Assembly (NCBI GenBank): GCA_006384855.1
Contig: VCJN01000610.1
Span: 1-64,000 of the forward strand
DNA: 64,000 bases
Reading direction: 5' to 3'
Origin: Tetraselmis striata
Taxonomy: Eukaryota; Chlorophyta; Chlorodendrophyceae; Chlorodendrales; Chlorodendraceae
Below the pieces are notes generated by a model. That model made no database searches. It had not been told where the DNA came from and saw only the letters and a program-made list of their open reading frames with translations. Position numbers and translations under genes: made by a program. This document shows, piece by piece, positions 8,509 to 33,139 of this stretch (position 1 is the first letter of the stretch; each line of letters starts with the position of its first letter).

Positions 8509-9647
8509 TGCAGTGCCGCAGTACTCATACAATCCTTACAGCAAATCGGCGCATCAGTAGTAATTATCCTTATTTATAATCCGCGTCATACATACCATAC
8601 GGTTATAAATCGATTCATCGCAACGTTATTACGAATACACGTAGGGCATGTGTAAGAAATTATGCCAGCGCTGCGACAGACCATTGTTCCATATGATGGG
8701 AATCAAACACTGTGCGAGCACACGGATATATGGCTGCACATCGTGCGAGTTGACGTCGATATTACGATCATAACACGTTTCTTTATCACGTGACAGGTGG
8801 CAGCTTCACTTGAAGCTGAAATACTGTAGAGCCCTTACTGATATTTACTTTTACTTCTATAAGTATATATGCATGCACCCGCCATGTAATCAATCGAATG
8901 GAGCAGTGTATATCCGAACTTTCAATAAGTACGGGTAGCGGCACATATTGAGAGATTGGGAACAACTACAGTCATGATGACCTTGCACCTTGGAGAATTG
9001 GTACAAGTTTGCACATTGCATAACGTCTGTATTGTCGGCATGGCCCGCGACACACGCCGTATGCAATGCAATAACAATAGCGTCCTGTCCTAAACTGGCG
9101 GGTCCTATACAGTCCATACATGCATGCACCCAGGGACCACGCGCACATATATTTAGGCGGCGAGTACAGTGATGACTGAACCGCTGCCAACATGTAGTCT
9201 CCGCTCCCCCATGTGTCGCCCACTCGCCCATTTTTCGCGGCTTTTTAGCGTTATTGTGCTCGAGAAGGCCATTCTTGCAAAAACAAATCTTGCATGTGCG
9301 ACAACCGAGAGAAACGGCCGCCTACCACTCCTCGGCATGCGGGGAATACTGCGGAATGTAAAGCCCAATTGGGTATTTCCATGAAGCATCATCGCTCGGG
9401 GAGTATGCACTCGGTTTTCTATGCGTTAAGACTGTTCGCTTTTGTGGACTGCTGTACATGTGCTGGGCGGGCCAGGCATGTGTGTTTCAGCATGAGCGCG
9501 ATCGAGGGTTAGGACATTCAAGGGTTAGGTACTCGTAGTGCTAACCAACTCATACATGCTCAAGCGTTGGCGGTGTGCAATAGTGACAGCCGCCTCTCAT
9601 AGTCGCACGGCACGGCGGCATACTTTGACAGTCGAACTGAGTCATCT
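8509..9647. other. intergenic, no gene seen
   Basis: AT-richer sequence with short open frames lacking any family likeness. Nothing beyond scattered simple sequence was found between the SINE and the 3' end of the DCAF-like gene. Confidence 0.6.
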
Positions 9648-9652
9648 TTACA
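9648..9652 (-). terminator. putative UGUAA poly(A) signal of the DCAF-like gene
   Basis: TGTAA on the minus strand, 139 nt beyond the stop codon. UGUAA is the usual green-algal polyadenylation signal. The motif is short, so this rests on position and family habit. Confidence 0.4.
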
Positions 9653-9790
9653 TCTCAGGAGTCGCACTATGACCGCATGGCACACATGGCACCACGCAGG
9701 GGTTTGGCGCACCCGCAGGCAGGCTAAACCCTAAAGGCCCTACTCGTGCCCCCCCCCCCCCCCCCCCTCCTCTCGAGGGGCTGCGCTGCG

Positions 9791-10209
9791 CTACTGGATG
9801 GCGCAGTTGGCGAATGGCTGCTCGGCCGGCATCCTGCGCGGCCGGTCCGGGCCGCCCGCGCCCTGCAGCATGCTGACGAGGACGGGGCCGGCGTGCCGGG
9901 GGGCGTCCTCCGCCGCCAGTTCCTGAGCGCATTGAGCACAGGCGTGCCCGCAACGCCGTCAGCCTTCAACAAATGAGTGCCACTCCTGGCGCTCCCCACA
10001 GACAACCTTTCCGTTGGAATGAAACCAAAGCCAACAGGGAGTTTGCTTCGAACACTTCAAGTTGCAACATACTTAAGTTCTTACATGAAAATATCGAATG
10101 TTGACGAAGATATAACACTATCATTGATTAATCATGCTGTACAATTCAATTGCCTGGGTCAGCGAGTCACAGACCTTCGAAAACCTTGAAAACCCTAAAA
10201 CCCAAACCT

Positions 10210-10244
<35 letters not shown>

Positions 10245-13200
10245 TTTTCTGCGTGGTTATAAATCCAGTTATTGACTAATCGTGAGTATTCTGGGGTCTC
10301 AGCCGCTTTTGGGTTTGTCGGAGGGGGGGGGGGGGGGGGGGGCTGTGGGGATATAAGGACAACAACTACCGCACCGGTGACCGGTAACCAAGGCATGGGG
10401 CTCGTTGTACATTGCCGGTACAGTATCGATTTTAACTTTTGACCCCCTCCGCGTGCAGAGAAATGTGAGGTAAAAACAGATGTGGTAAGAAAGATATTTG
10501 TTTATATCTATTCCAACTAAAAGCAACCCCAAAAGGATGCATTGGTTTTGACAAAAAATCCTAATCGGAATTTCTACAAGGAGCACCACTTGCTTCAGCC
10601 CCATTACTAGTTCTAATTGAATTGGTATCTCCCCGTTTCCGAGGAATTAGTTTCCGAGTTCGACATTTCGCAAACACGTGTCTGGATATATATCGGAATA
10701 ACCCACAAATGCCACACGGATCTTCCGGTTCAGGGTTCTAGGCTTATAGCCCACAAAACCCCTTAAATTCCGACGCCTGACCTCATAACAGTCCATTATG
10801 TTTCCGACCCGCAAACCCAAATAAATACTGGTGGTGCTATGCGGAGACCCAACCCATGGCATCACCATGGCATCACCCGAGCGATTTTCACTACCGCACC
10901 CGTGCCATCCGGGTAAGGAAGCGGGGCAGCGAGTTGGTCGCGACTGCGCCGGCGCGCCTTGCCGCACTTCACACCTGGGCGTTCCTGAGCAGCACCGCGT
11001 CCAGGCCAGGCAGTTCGGTGGGCGCCTGCGCCGCGGGGCTCCAGATCCGCACGGTGTCGCCCTCCCCGGGGGAGGCCAATACCAGGTCGTGCGGGTGGCA
11101 CGCGACGCAACCGACGGCGTGCTCCCCGGTGCTCAGCACGTTCACAATGTCGCCTGCGCCCACATCGCCCACAACGAAAGGCCGTCAGCTTGCATAGCGA
11201 CTACGGGGCGCTATTTGGCCGTCTTTGTCTTCCCGGACGCCTTGACGGATGGGCGAATAGGCGAGAGGGCGAGTGTATATTCCGTCCTCGTAAATCAGGG
11301 TTTGGCAGGGCTTTAGTGTTAGATAAAGATTTACCAGGGGTTTTGGTAAGGGTGTCGTAACCCTAATACCCTTAACAACCCCTGTCTGGGCAGCCACTGT
11401 ACCATTTCGTCATTGAATTTGCGCAAGCCGGGAGTGAGTTGCTCAGCCACCTTGCGTCGATCTATCTCCGTGCTGCAGTGTTCACAGATTCTGATACTTA
11501 TGGACCGATGGAATTGCTTCACGCTTTGAAAGGCAACGAGGGTATATAAATCGATATAACGCACGAGCCCGAAGAGTGTGTAGTCGCCGCGGGTCCTCAT
11601 TGAGGATCCTCAGTATCGCCGATTGGCAGCATACCGCGCCGCATCAACGCACTGTCCTCGGCTCATTGGGGTCTACACAGAGCGGCGGAATGCGCCGGCG
11701 AGGGCACCTGTGTGAAAGTCCCACACAAAGATGTTGCCGTCCTCGGAGCCGGAGACCACAAACTCGGAGCGCCCGCCGATGAGCGCCACCGAGTTGGTGT
11801 CGCTCTGGTTGCGGTGGCCCTTGTAGCAGCGCTGGAATGACTGCAGCGGAGGGCTGGACGCCGGCGCTGCGCCCGCGCTGGTGTCGTCCTGCGCGGTGCG
11901 GCGGGCGCGCGGGAACAAGGCGAGGTGAGATCGGCGCTCCTTCCGGCTCGAAAGGGAGGAAGTTTCCAATAAGTTGAACGTATCACCGATTGTCACGTCT
12001 AAACCCTTGGTATTGTTTAATGTATGTTTTTGCCAGGGGCTTTATATCTAAACAAGTGCCAGAAGCTTGATACAGCATAAACTTCACGGCCATACACGGG
12101 CACTGACTTGCCTATAATATAAGAGGAGAACCCTTAGCATATCATAAAAGCCTCAAAGGGGACTGCACGCAACCTATAACAACAAATGCTCGCTATTACT
12201 ACGATAGGTCCGCCATGTAGTTTAGTCCAGATCCGACCTCTGACCGGCAGCGCAGCGCAGCGCAGCACGGGCTCTTATTCACAGTGTTCTTATTAAGGCG
12301 TCGACACCGACACATTCTCTTCTATCATATCCTATGTTGCTCACCTTCTTTGCTACGGTCAATTCTGTACTAATTAGCGATGACACAATATGACCTTACA
12401 GTTTCAAACTGCTCTTACTCTCATTACTATTTGATGTTGCGTCTGGCGCAAGTGATACACATTCTCGAATCAAACTCACTTGGGATCTGCTGAGATCTGA
12501 TGAGCCAGTCGGGTTCATTGCGGGGTGGTATTGCCAAGGATGAGGAGGGAGGGGAGGGGGGCGGGGGGGGGGGGGGGGGGGGGCATCGGGGAGCCCAACC
12601 TCCAGTGCCGCCCCGAGCCTGGATGGCCGGGCTGCAGAGCGCGGGGGAGGCGCCACGGTCGCCGTGAGGGGCGCAGAGGTCTGCTGCCTCGAGCGAGTGA
12701 CTGCTCCGGCGGCGTGCTCCGTGGCGGATGCGCCTCCCTGTGCCGGCTCGCCGGGCTGACTTGGTGATGCACCACCACCTGCAGCGCCATCCGTGAGTGA
12801 GCGTCCGCAACGGTACATGCCACCGGTGAATATTACAAACAGTAACGGGGAGAAAATTTGAGGGTTGAGATTTTAGGTCTATGAAATCCAAACCCTAAAA
12901 CCCGGGGGAAGGGGGGGGGGGGGGGGGGGGGGGCATTGCCCAGGCACCCACAAAACTAGCTAGCTAGGTATTGCATAGCACCGCAAGGCACCATCTGACC
13001 TATACCTAACTGCTGGCTCAAGCTGTGTGACACAGGGCCCACAAAGCCCCAAAGTTGCAACGTATGAGCCATTGATTCGGGTATTTGCCGGGTCGTTGGA
13101 TCGTACCTGGCGCGCTGGTTCCTTGGTCGTCGCCTTGCGGTGTCCTCCTGGCCGCCTGACACACACACAGGCAATGAAATGCAGGTGCCGTGAGGACCCG

Positions 13201-16200
13201 CGGTAGCCGCCGCTCTGTTTGGCATACAGATGTGCCCAATAGGATCGCCATTACCCAGCCTTTAGGCAGGTATACCGACCGCGCAACATGCAGGCCAGGG
13301 CGTCGTGATACTTCACTCTCCGGGATCAGAGCGGCGCCGCTCACCATTTGCAGCGGCGGGTGTGGTCGCTGGCTGGAGCTGCTCTCGCCTGATTGGCCCC
13401 CGATGCGAGCACACGTCAGCAAAGCTTCAGGTGGGCACATGACCAGGGCAGCGGTTGCGGCAGCGGCCCTCAAGCAGGATCGCCACACACAGATCGCCCG
13501 CAGAGCCACCACGCGAAGGTTGAGTAGTACGAGCACCGCACCTGCGTGCCTGCCGCTGCTGCTGCCGCTCCACACCATCCGCCCTCTCGACTCCGAGCGG
13601 TTCCGAGCGCCAAAGGCAGAGCCGCCAGATACGCGGCCGGCGGCGGACAGGAAGCCCCGGTTGAGGAAGCCAGACGCCAGCCCGGAGACGCCAGATGGCT
13701 CGCCGGCGTCATCCCCTGCTGGCCCTGGCGCCTCCTCGCGCGCCCGCTTCCTGGGCTGCAAGGGTGGCGCGCAGACAAGCGCCACCGGGGTGCACGCCGC
13801 ATTTAGCCTAAGCCAGCAGGACAGGGGGGGGGGGGGGGGGGGGGGGTCTGTGTCGATTGAAAAGCACAGTTTCTTTTTTGAGAGAAAGCGGAACATTACA
13901 TTAAAAATTGAGAGGAAGCGGAACACTTCATTAGCCTTAACCAAAAAGGTGGTTTCGGAGCCAAAGCAAAATTAAGGGTTCCTCGGAAACTCTGAGGGGC
14001 TTCATTGGCATTTCTATGAATGGACACAAGTAACCCCCCTCCCCCCCCCCCCCCCTCCGGCCCTGACAAGTGCGCCAACATAGAGTGTGTCGGCAAACGG
14101 ATCCTTGCTTTCACGTTGCTCCGCGACAACATGTGGATGGGCATGCGATGCACGTGGGATGGCCAGCGTACCCGTTCGCTCCCCGTAGGCTGCCCTGGAG
14201 CAGGATCCTCTGGGCCGTTATGCGGGTCCCGCACTCCAGGCCCCAGCGGCTCAAGGCGGTCGCTAGCACGGTCGCCTGGCAGCCGGCCGCCATCGCCGCC
14301 CACCGCCGCAGCGCTTTGCGATGCCTCCGCAGCATTGCTCGCGCCAGACGGTGTGGGGGCTTGCTCCCGCGACGCAGCTTCCGACACCCTGTTTGCGCCG
14401 CGCCGCGATCGCCTGCCAGTGCCGCAATACACAAACAGAAGCACACTTCGCATCGTGCTGCGGTGGGGCAGTGGCATGCAGTATGCCACATCTGTTCGGG
14501 GCATGCCGTAACCACGCTCCGGGTTCGCTATGCTCTCATCTTTTTTACCTATATGGGTATCTGGAAATCCGGAAATCCACCAGAATATGCTACGAACATG
14601 GCGTGGAATCCCGGGCACAATGGTGCCAAACAGTTCATTGTTTTTGAGACCCGCGGACCCGGTTGAGCGGTACGGTACCTTGTCCTGGGGCCCGTGACCG
14701 GCGGCCCATTGTAGCTGGAGAAGCTCACGTGCCTCCTGCGCGGGTGAAAGCAGGGGGGTGCAGCCGTGTCAAGGAACCACGGCAGAGTCAGTATCAAGGG
14801 CGCTATTTAAGGGGACACGCCGGGTGGCAAGTTTGGGGGAGAGGGGGAGGGGCGCACCGCCCCTGGCGCAGCGCATGATCGGCCAGGTTGAAGCTGTAGA
14901 TGCCCTCCCTCGCGTAGCTCGCCGCCAGCGACGCGCTGTTGTGGCTGAATGCGATGCCGGTCACGTGCCGGTGTTCCCGCCGCGTGGCGCCCAGCCGCGT
15001 GTGCAGGTGCTCCGGCACGTAGCACGACACCCACTGCGCCCGCGCCGCCGTGCCCCCCGCGCCGCTGCCGCCAAGCATCCTCCTGTCGTACAGCCGCACT
15101 GCGGGTGCGCAAACAGCATGCAATCGACGCCTTCAGCGCGCATCGAGAGAGGCACACCCATTCGGACACCACCACATGAGCCGTCCGGGGCATGTTGACA
15201 TGTGTTGGGTCGCCCCCCCCCCCCCCCCCCCCCCACTTCACTACTCTAATGCTCCCGCGCTGCCTTCCATCTGCCTCGCGACTCACCTAGCGTGTCCATC
15301 CCACCGGTGGCAAACATGTACGGGCGGAGAGGGTCGACAGCCAGGGCGTTGATACCCACCGCGCTCCCGTACGCTGTCGTCTGGTGGGCTGCAGCCACAC
15401 GCGCGATGGCGTTAGGCCTAGTTGGCAGGGAGAGAGGGGCTGGTACCCCGCAGAGCAAGGCACGAAAAGTCTCCTTCGTATAGCTCTGCATGCACGCATT
15501 TGCAGGTGGCAACGCCGTCCGCGCACAGCCAGTGGATCTCACCGACGAGGTTCGCGCAGGCTCGCCCGAAGCTCATGGAGTGCTCGCATGGACAGGTGGG
15601 GCCGCGCGTGTCGTGGAGGCACACCTTTCCTGAGTCGCCCGCCGAGATGAACTCAACTGAGAGCATCGGCACAGGCAGCGGCTGAGCGCGGAGGCCAATG
15701 TACCGGCGTTACCACCGTTCCGTGCGCGGGCAGAGTGCCACCGCAGGAATCGGTTGAGGGTGCGCGGCATCAGGGTGACTGCAAGGTGGTGCGAAAGCGG
15801 GGGAGGCTGTGGCGGCTGGCGTACAGGAGCTCAGGGGAAGCGCCGCCTTGACGCGGTCGCGGTGGCAGCGGAAAGGCCTCACGGCTTGCTTTTGCAGGTT
15901 CAGGAGGCGTATCTGCCCATGCCAAAGCGGGGCGTCAGGCGGGTGTCAAGCCGACGGCCAGCCTATGCTATCCTAGAGGTGGCATGTAGGACAACGCACC
16001 TCTCTGTCCGAGCTGCAGGAGAGGATGTAATTGTCCGCTGTGTCCGGCATGAAGTTGACGGAGTGGATGGTTTTTGTGTGGCCCTGCCCGTAGTGGCACC
16101 CCCAGCGTCAGTCGGCAGGGTCTTGGCCGCGCTGCGTAATTCAGTGTACCGGTGCAGGCACTCCCAGCATTCACGCAGCAGTAGTAGGCGCGTTGGTTTT

Positions 16201-16545
16201 TGCCCCGCGACATAGGACTGGCGCGGGTGTGCCCAGCTTCACCGTCTCTATCGTGCGCAGCAGGCTCGGTCGCTGAATGTCCCACAGCTTGACGCGGCAG
16301 TCGTCGCCGCTGCTCAGAAGCCGGGTGCCCTCGGCGTTCCAGCTCATGCCAGTGACGGGCGCCTCGTGGCCGCTCAGCTCCGATACCTGCGTGAGCCGCC
16401 GCACCAGCGCGGGCTCGCTGTTGGCGTCCTTTAGGAAGGTGTGCGACTGCCGCACGGACCACGGCACACTCGCGTGCCGGTGGTGTCGGCTTAGGGCGCC
16501 TGCCTCCCGCTCAACCAGGCGCGAATATAGCGACGGCCACCCCAT
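9791..16545 (-). CDS. WD40 DDB1-CUL4-associated factor, DCAF8/WDTC1/ASG2-like
   Basis: Predicted substrate receptor of CUL4-DDB1 ubiquitin ligases. Twelve exons, all in phase, give about 685 residues: 16545-16243, 16083-16000, 15912-15825, 15656-15543, 15388-15287, 15098-14858, 14412-14172, 13755-13542, 12778-12600, 11888-11708, 11153-10975 and 9922-9791. The N-terminal repeats include LSGHEAPVTGMSWN and GHTKTIHSVNF; then come FISAGDSGKVCLHDTRG, VRLYDRRML and VTGIAFSHNSASLAASY. The C-terminal pair is CYKGHRN...EFVVSGSEDGNIFVWD and CVACHPHDLVLASPGEG. These follow plant ASG2 and animal DCAF8/WDTC1 in order. Exons 7-9 are a ~210-residue disordered linker with a PRKRARE nuclear-localisation-like stretch, longer than in animal DCAF8. 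Start: Met at 16545; an in-frame upstream Met at 16797 would add 84 low-complexity residues. Introns carry poly-C/G runs. It is divergent from the elongin-like gene. Confidence 0.88.
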
Positions 16546-17427
16546 CCTGGCCGCCTGCTTCGACGCTGTGGTTTGCACGCAGCTGCGTCTGCTGCGCAGG
16601 CCCGTGGTGGCCTGTTCCCTGACTGCCGCAAAGCAAACGGCGGAGGCGGCATGCAGTGGGGGGCGCGTTGAGCAGCTGTTCACGATCAATGCAGAAGCCT
16701 GGCCGCTCTGGCACAGACGGCCGGGCCCGCCGGTGCGCATATGCTGGTCGCATGGCGGCCGTGCGGCACGGGCTCGTCGACGGCTCGTCTCCGCCATATC
16801 ACGAACGTTTCTCGTACCGGTAGTCGCTCCTCGGAATTTACCTGTAGAAAATATAGCATGTATACTACGGGTACGTAAATCGATTGTAAATGATTAACCA
16901 GTTACTTTACTGACCCTATATATATATGTGTTACATGATATAAAATAATGCATGCGCGCAATTCGCGACTATTACAGGTACCCTGTACACGATAGCGACC
17001 GTTGTTTTTTGTGCTTTTGCGTGCCGCGCGGCGAGTTAGCGCGTGCGGGCGCGCGGCGCCCCTGACGACGAGGGTCGGAGCAGCATGTGCCTACCCGCCC
17101 CGGCCGGCCGGCGAGTAGATGAAGTTGCGCAGACGGTCACCGTCCGCCTCAGGGGCCACCCCGGTCGTGCCACGCCTCTTGCATTCTTTCCCTTCTCCTC
17201 GCAAACCTTACTCGCGTACCATCAGTCCGCAGGGGCTGAAGAGCACCACGGGCAATTCGCCACCCCCTGATAGACGAGCACGCCAACATGGTACGGCCCT
17301 GCTTGTGTGGCTCTGCGGGCAGCGGGGTGACACGCGATGGATAGGCGGGCGACCGCTGCTGCTTCAGATGCCGCGGGGCGGGGCAGCCCCGGAATGAAGC
17401 ATGTGCTGCCCCGGACCGCAACAGGGC
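16546..17427. promoter_or_regulatory. shared divergent promoter region
   Basis: About 0.9 kb lies between the start codons of the minus-strand DCAF-like gene and the plus-strand elongin-B-like gene. It contains an AT-rich patch with tatatatat at about 16917-16926, the only TATA-like stretch, and GC-rich sequence on both sides. A bidirectional promoter is inferred from layout only; no transcription start is visible. Confidence 0.4.
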
Positions 17428-17937
17428 ATGTATATCCGGGTGAAGCGCCAGAAGCAGACAATTTTCCTGCAGGTAGAGCCATCCGACACGGTCCTGGAGG
17501 TCAAGTCCAAGCTGCAGGAGCTCTGCGAACAGGTAGGGGCGTAGCGGGCAGCTTGCCGCCTGCTGTCCTTGGCCGTGACACACCGTGCTGCGGCAGCTGA
17601 GCCGCGTGGCGTGTGTGCAGCCTCCGGAAAGTCAGATGCTGTACAAGGACGAGGCGCCCTTGGAGGATGCGCGTAGGCTGGCGGAGCTCCACATCGAGAA
17701 CGATGACATCCTCGCTCTGACCTTCCTCCAAGAAGGTAATTATGGTGCACCTGTCTGTGATGGCAGTCACTCATATCCACTACAGAGTAAGGCATGTCGC
17801 CATGCCTTGACTGTGTGCGACTGGACAGTGAGATGTGGTGGCTGAGTGCGCCCCATGTGCTGCGGACACATCCAGATGGGACGTACGAGCCCATCGACAT
17901 CATGGCGGTGGATGTGGAGCAGGCGGATGCAGCCTAG
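17428..17937 (+). CDS. elongin-B-like ubiquitin-fold protein
   Basis: Three exons (17428-17532, 17621-17735, 17876-17937) encode 93 residues with consistent phase. The start MYIRVKRQKQTIFLQ is the hallmark of the short plant elongin-B-like family, and the middle LYKDEAPLEDARRLAELHI and the acidic tail DGTYEPIDIMAVDVEQADAA fit a ubiquitin beta-grasp domain without a C-terminal Gly-Gly. Elongin B pairs with elongin C as an adaptor in cullin-RING ligases and elongation complexes; the plant relatives are little studied. The third-exon acceptor (17875) was chosen because it alone keeps phase and gives the family tail. It is head-to-head with the DCAF-like gene. Confidence 0.82.
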
Positions 17938-18140
17938 CTAGGAGTTAATGAATGGGACCATAGAGGCGCGTCTGCCCGCTTGCTATGCTCTAGCCAAGCA
18001 TGGGACGACGACAATAGGCAACCGGCGCTCTGCATGAATGTGCATTATACCTGCTGTGGATGAATGTCATGCCTCAGGAGCTATGAATGATCCTGCAGCA
18101 AGCACCGTCTTGTCATGACCAGCTTACAAAACGGCAAGGC

Positions 18141-18938
18141 TCACGCCTCCCACAGCTTTGCAACCATGTTCACCTCCACCGAGCCCAGCGTATCATACAG
18201 GGCCGCCACGGTGTCGCCAGGACTGATGTCGCACGAGGCGATGGCCCCTGTAATGACCAGCTGGCCAGCTTGCAGGCAGTGCCCACGAGTGATGAGGTGA
18301 TTTGCCAGCCACGTCAACGCGCGCAACGGGGACCCGTACGCCAGCTCCCCAGTGCCTTCCGCCATGACCTTCTTGTTCACCGTCAGCCGCACATGCTCGT
18401 CACACAGCGACGTTGAGCAGTCGGCGTCCGCCTGTGTGCGAGGCTTGCCATGCACGGTCGCCGCGTTGATGCCGCCATCTGCCATGATAGTCAGGGTGTT
18501 CTGCCCTGCCTCTATGCGCCCGTGCACAAACTCCACAACAGGGAGCACCTCTGCCACCGCCGCCCATACCTCAACCTCAGTGTAAGCGCGGCGCCGCTTT
18601 GGTAGGCTCCTCCCGAGTCGGAAACCAATTTCTGCTTCAACTTTCCTGCTGGGAGTCTGCTTGTACCCCAGGTCCAACACTTCGGGGGCCTCTGCCGCGT
18701 AGGTGTACTTGCTGAACAGAGGGGCGGCAAAGGGCTCGTCGATGCCCAACGCGGCCTGGGCATCAGCAGTGGTCGCGCCGCACTTCCAGCCGACGAGAGC
18801 CCCGAGCGCGCCGGGTCTCTCTATCATGGCATCCTGGCACATCAGGGCGTCCCCCTCGGTGTTGATCTTGAGCAATGTTGCAGAGGCAATCTTTTTGGAG
18901 GAAGAGCGCGCCGTGCTGAGAATCTGCGCGCAGGACAT
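18141..18938 (-). CDS. 2-keto-4-pentenoate hydratase-like (MhpD/FAH family)
   Basis: A single open frame of 265 residues from Met at 18938 (the frame stays open about 36 nt further up). It has the features of 2-oxopent-4-enoate hydratase/4-oxalocrotonate decarboxylase: VGWKCGATTADAQAALGI, FAAPLFSKY, the metal-site VEAEIGFRLG segment, an EFVHGR Glu, and GSPLRALTWLANHLITRGHCLQAG (quoted in parts) followed by PGDTV. Length is close to bacterial MhpD (about 260-270). The enzyme would hydrate 2-hydroxydienoates from aromatic ring cleavage. No pathway partners lie nearby, and the gene has no introns although its neighbours have many, which suggests horizontal acquisition or a retrocopy. A short hydrophobic peptide frame at 19397-19194 ends in a good donor and could be an upstream exon adding a targeting signal; this is unproven. 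Confidence 0.8.
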   Translation of the reverse strand: MSCAQILSTARSSSKKIASATLLKINTEGDALMCQDAMIERPGALGALVGWKCGATTADAQAALGIDEPFAAPLFSKYTYAAEAPEVLDLGYKQTPSRKVEAEIGFRLGRSLPKRRRAYTEVEVWAAVAEVLPVVEFVHGRIEAGQNTLTIMADGGINAATVHGKPRTQADADCSTSLCDEHVRLTVNKKVMAEGTGELAYGSPLRALTWLANHLITRGHCLQAGQLVITGAIASCDISPGDTVAALYDTLGSVEVNMVAKLWEA

Positions 18939-19037
18939 AAAGGCGATGGGGAGGGGGAGGCATGCGATGAGCACATTGACGGCAGCAATGGCTGCCTTAG
19001 GTTGGGCCTAGAGCTGGGGCATCCTGATAGCCGCATC

Positions 19038-19168
19038 CGTTGCCGTTACTCCCTGCGCAACCTCAGTGTTCTAGCGGCACTGGCCTGCCTTGCGGGTGGC
19101 GCAACCGTTGCCGTTACTCCCTGCGCAACCTCAGTGTTCTAGCGGCACTGGCCTGCCTTGCGGGTGGC
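19038..19168. repeat. 67-bp direct duplication
   Basis: The stretch from 19038 (ccgttgccgttactccctgc) repeats at 19105 almost without change for a full 67-bp period, ending near the gcgggtggc motif. It lies 100-230 bp upstream of the MhpD-like start. It is a recent tandem duplication with no coding sense. Confidence 0.85.
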
Positions 19169-19397
19169 ACAATAAATAGCAGCAGAGGACTGATCAGAAA
19201 GGGAGGATTGGACTATGACCACGTTCGCATACCTGCGCAGCCCACAAAGCCCAGCTTCTGGTGGCATGTGGGGAGCGGGGGAGCCGGACGTCCTTGCCGC
19301 GCCGCGCGAGAGCCCGGAGCAGTCCGAGGCCGGCCGCGGAGAGCGCAAGGGCAGCCACAGCGACGGCCTTCATATCGGCAGCGCTGCGAGTCGGCAT

Positions 19398-20279
19398 TGC
19401 GTCGGGACCCGGGCGGGGTCTACCGGCAGCGGACTACCCACTACGGGCACCGGGACAGTGGCGGGGGACCCGCCGCAGCCGGGCCAACGGGGAGAAAAGG
19501 GTTAGCTGCGGACTATAGTTGTGCGGAGTCGGCATCAACTGAACCGTGCTACCTCGCTCGCCCTGGGCGATGGAACGTGAATACCATCACAGCAGATTGC
19601 GCCCATCCTCTGACCGTCGGGCGTTGCTCGGTCCTCGCCGCCAGCCGCGACTGCTGTGGTAAAATTCGCGCTGCGGTGGTCGAATTATACGCGAGTATCC
19701 CATACCTGTAGTCGCTTCCAGTACCGTAGTCGCGCGTGCCATGAGGTGAAAACGGGTATAGGGTGTGGCAATGCACTATATACCCTACCTGAATCTCATA
19801 AATAATGAAACTTACGGGTGTATTGATGTCCTACACATGTACTACTGGTACCCTTAAGGACGGCGTAGATATGAAGAACTTCACACCTAATTTTGCGGTT
19901 TCGGAGCCGCAGCGGGCAGCAACTCGCGTCCGGCGCGTGGCGATCGGTACTGGTACCGCGAGGTTCAGACTGATGATGGCGAGGCGCCTGCCATCACCAG
20001 TCGCCTGCCGACGAACGCAGCAGCTTCCTTCGTCCCTCACCCGCCCACCTTACCTCCGGTTCACTATCGGTGACGACCTAACCCACACCAAAAATCGAGC
20101 ATATATTGCACCTGTACGTTCCCGGGTACTGCAGGAGGATACCGGGCCATCGAGGTTTGCTTTCCAACGCGGGCGGTCGGTCGGTGCTGCGTCCCACCGC
20201 GTCATACCGGCACTGTGTTCCCCCTGTCCGCGGTTCTTAACAGCTGCTTTGTCCTATCCCGGGCGGGTCGGCCTTGGCG
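19398..20279. other. 5' flank of the beta-galactosidase gene
   Basis: No gene with family likeness was found here. The sequence includes tactggtaccctta-type and CG-rich stretches. A long open frame crosses it (19805-20854), but its composition is random and it overlaps real exons in the wrong phase. Confidence 0.5.
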
Positions 20280-32585
<12,306 letters not shown>

Positions 32586-32907
32586 TGAATCCCTCCTCAT
32601 AAGGACCTCTCCGCTTCCGGGCGAGGCAAGGCGTCTGCTCAGCATTGGGGTGCGATGCGTAAACTACACCCAATCATCGTGAGACTCGCCGTCTGAAGCA
32701 AGTGACTGTGCATGCTATTTATGAAAAGTTGATTCCGCAATCCACCTTGACGAAAGGAATGAATGAGTCGAATGATTCTGGCGGCTGGAGACCAAAAACG
32801 CCCTTAGTATGGGGAGTTGCTCGACAGTTTAGTGTGTGCAACGGAAAGAAGTCGCACAACTCGCAATATCCAGTCGTGAGCTGGCCGTGATGAAATTGGT
32901 GCACCAT

Positions 32908-32912
32908 GTAAT
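32908..32912 (+). terminator. putative UGUAA poly(A) signal of beta-galactosidase
   Basis: First TGTAA downstream of the beta-galactosidase stop, 322 nt away. A plausible green-algal signal by motif and place, but a 5-mer at this distance is weak evidence. Confidence 0.3.
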
Positions 32913-33139
32913 CCTTAACTCGACGTGGGATGTAGCCATTTGATGGGGACCTGTATTGTACTTAAAAGGGGTCAGATTCTGAGTCAAAATTTCAACACCG
33001 AGTACCGAAGTATTGCTCCGCCAGTTTCGGGAATGTTTTAAGTCGCGATAGTCGCCGTCAATATGTACTATACGACGTACTATGTTCGCCTCCTCTTTTG
33101 GCGTGGATTGTTCCTTCGTCTTAACGATAGATCCCCACT

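Noticed and set aside
10183-12905. Telomere-like CCCTAAAA words (10190, 12891)
   Set aside because: Single units, not arrays; they sit beside homopolymers within or near introns, so they are not evidence of a chromosome end.
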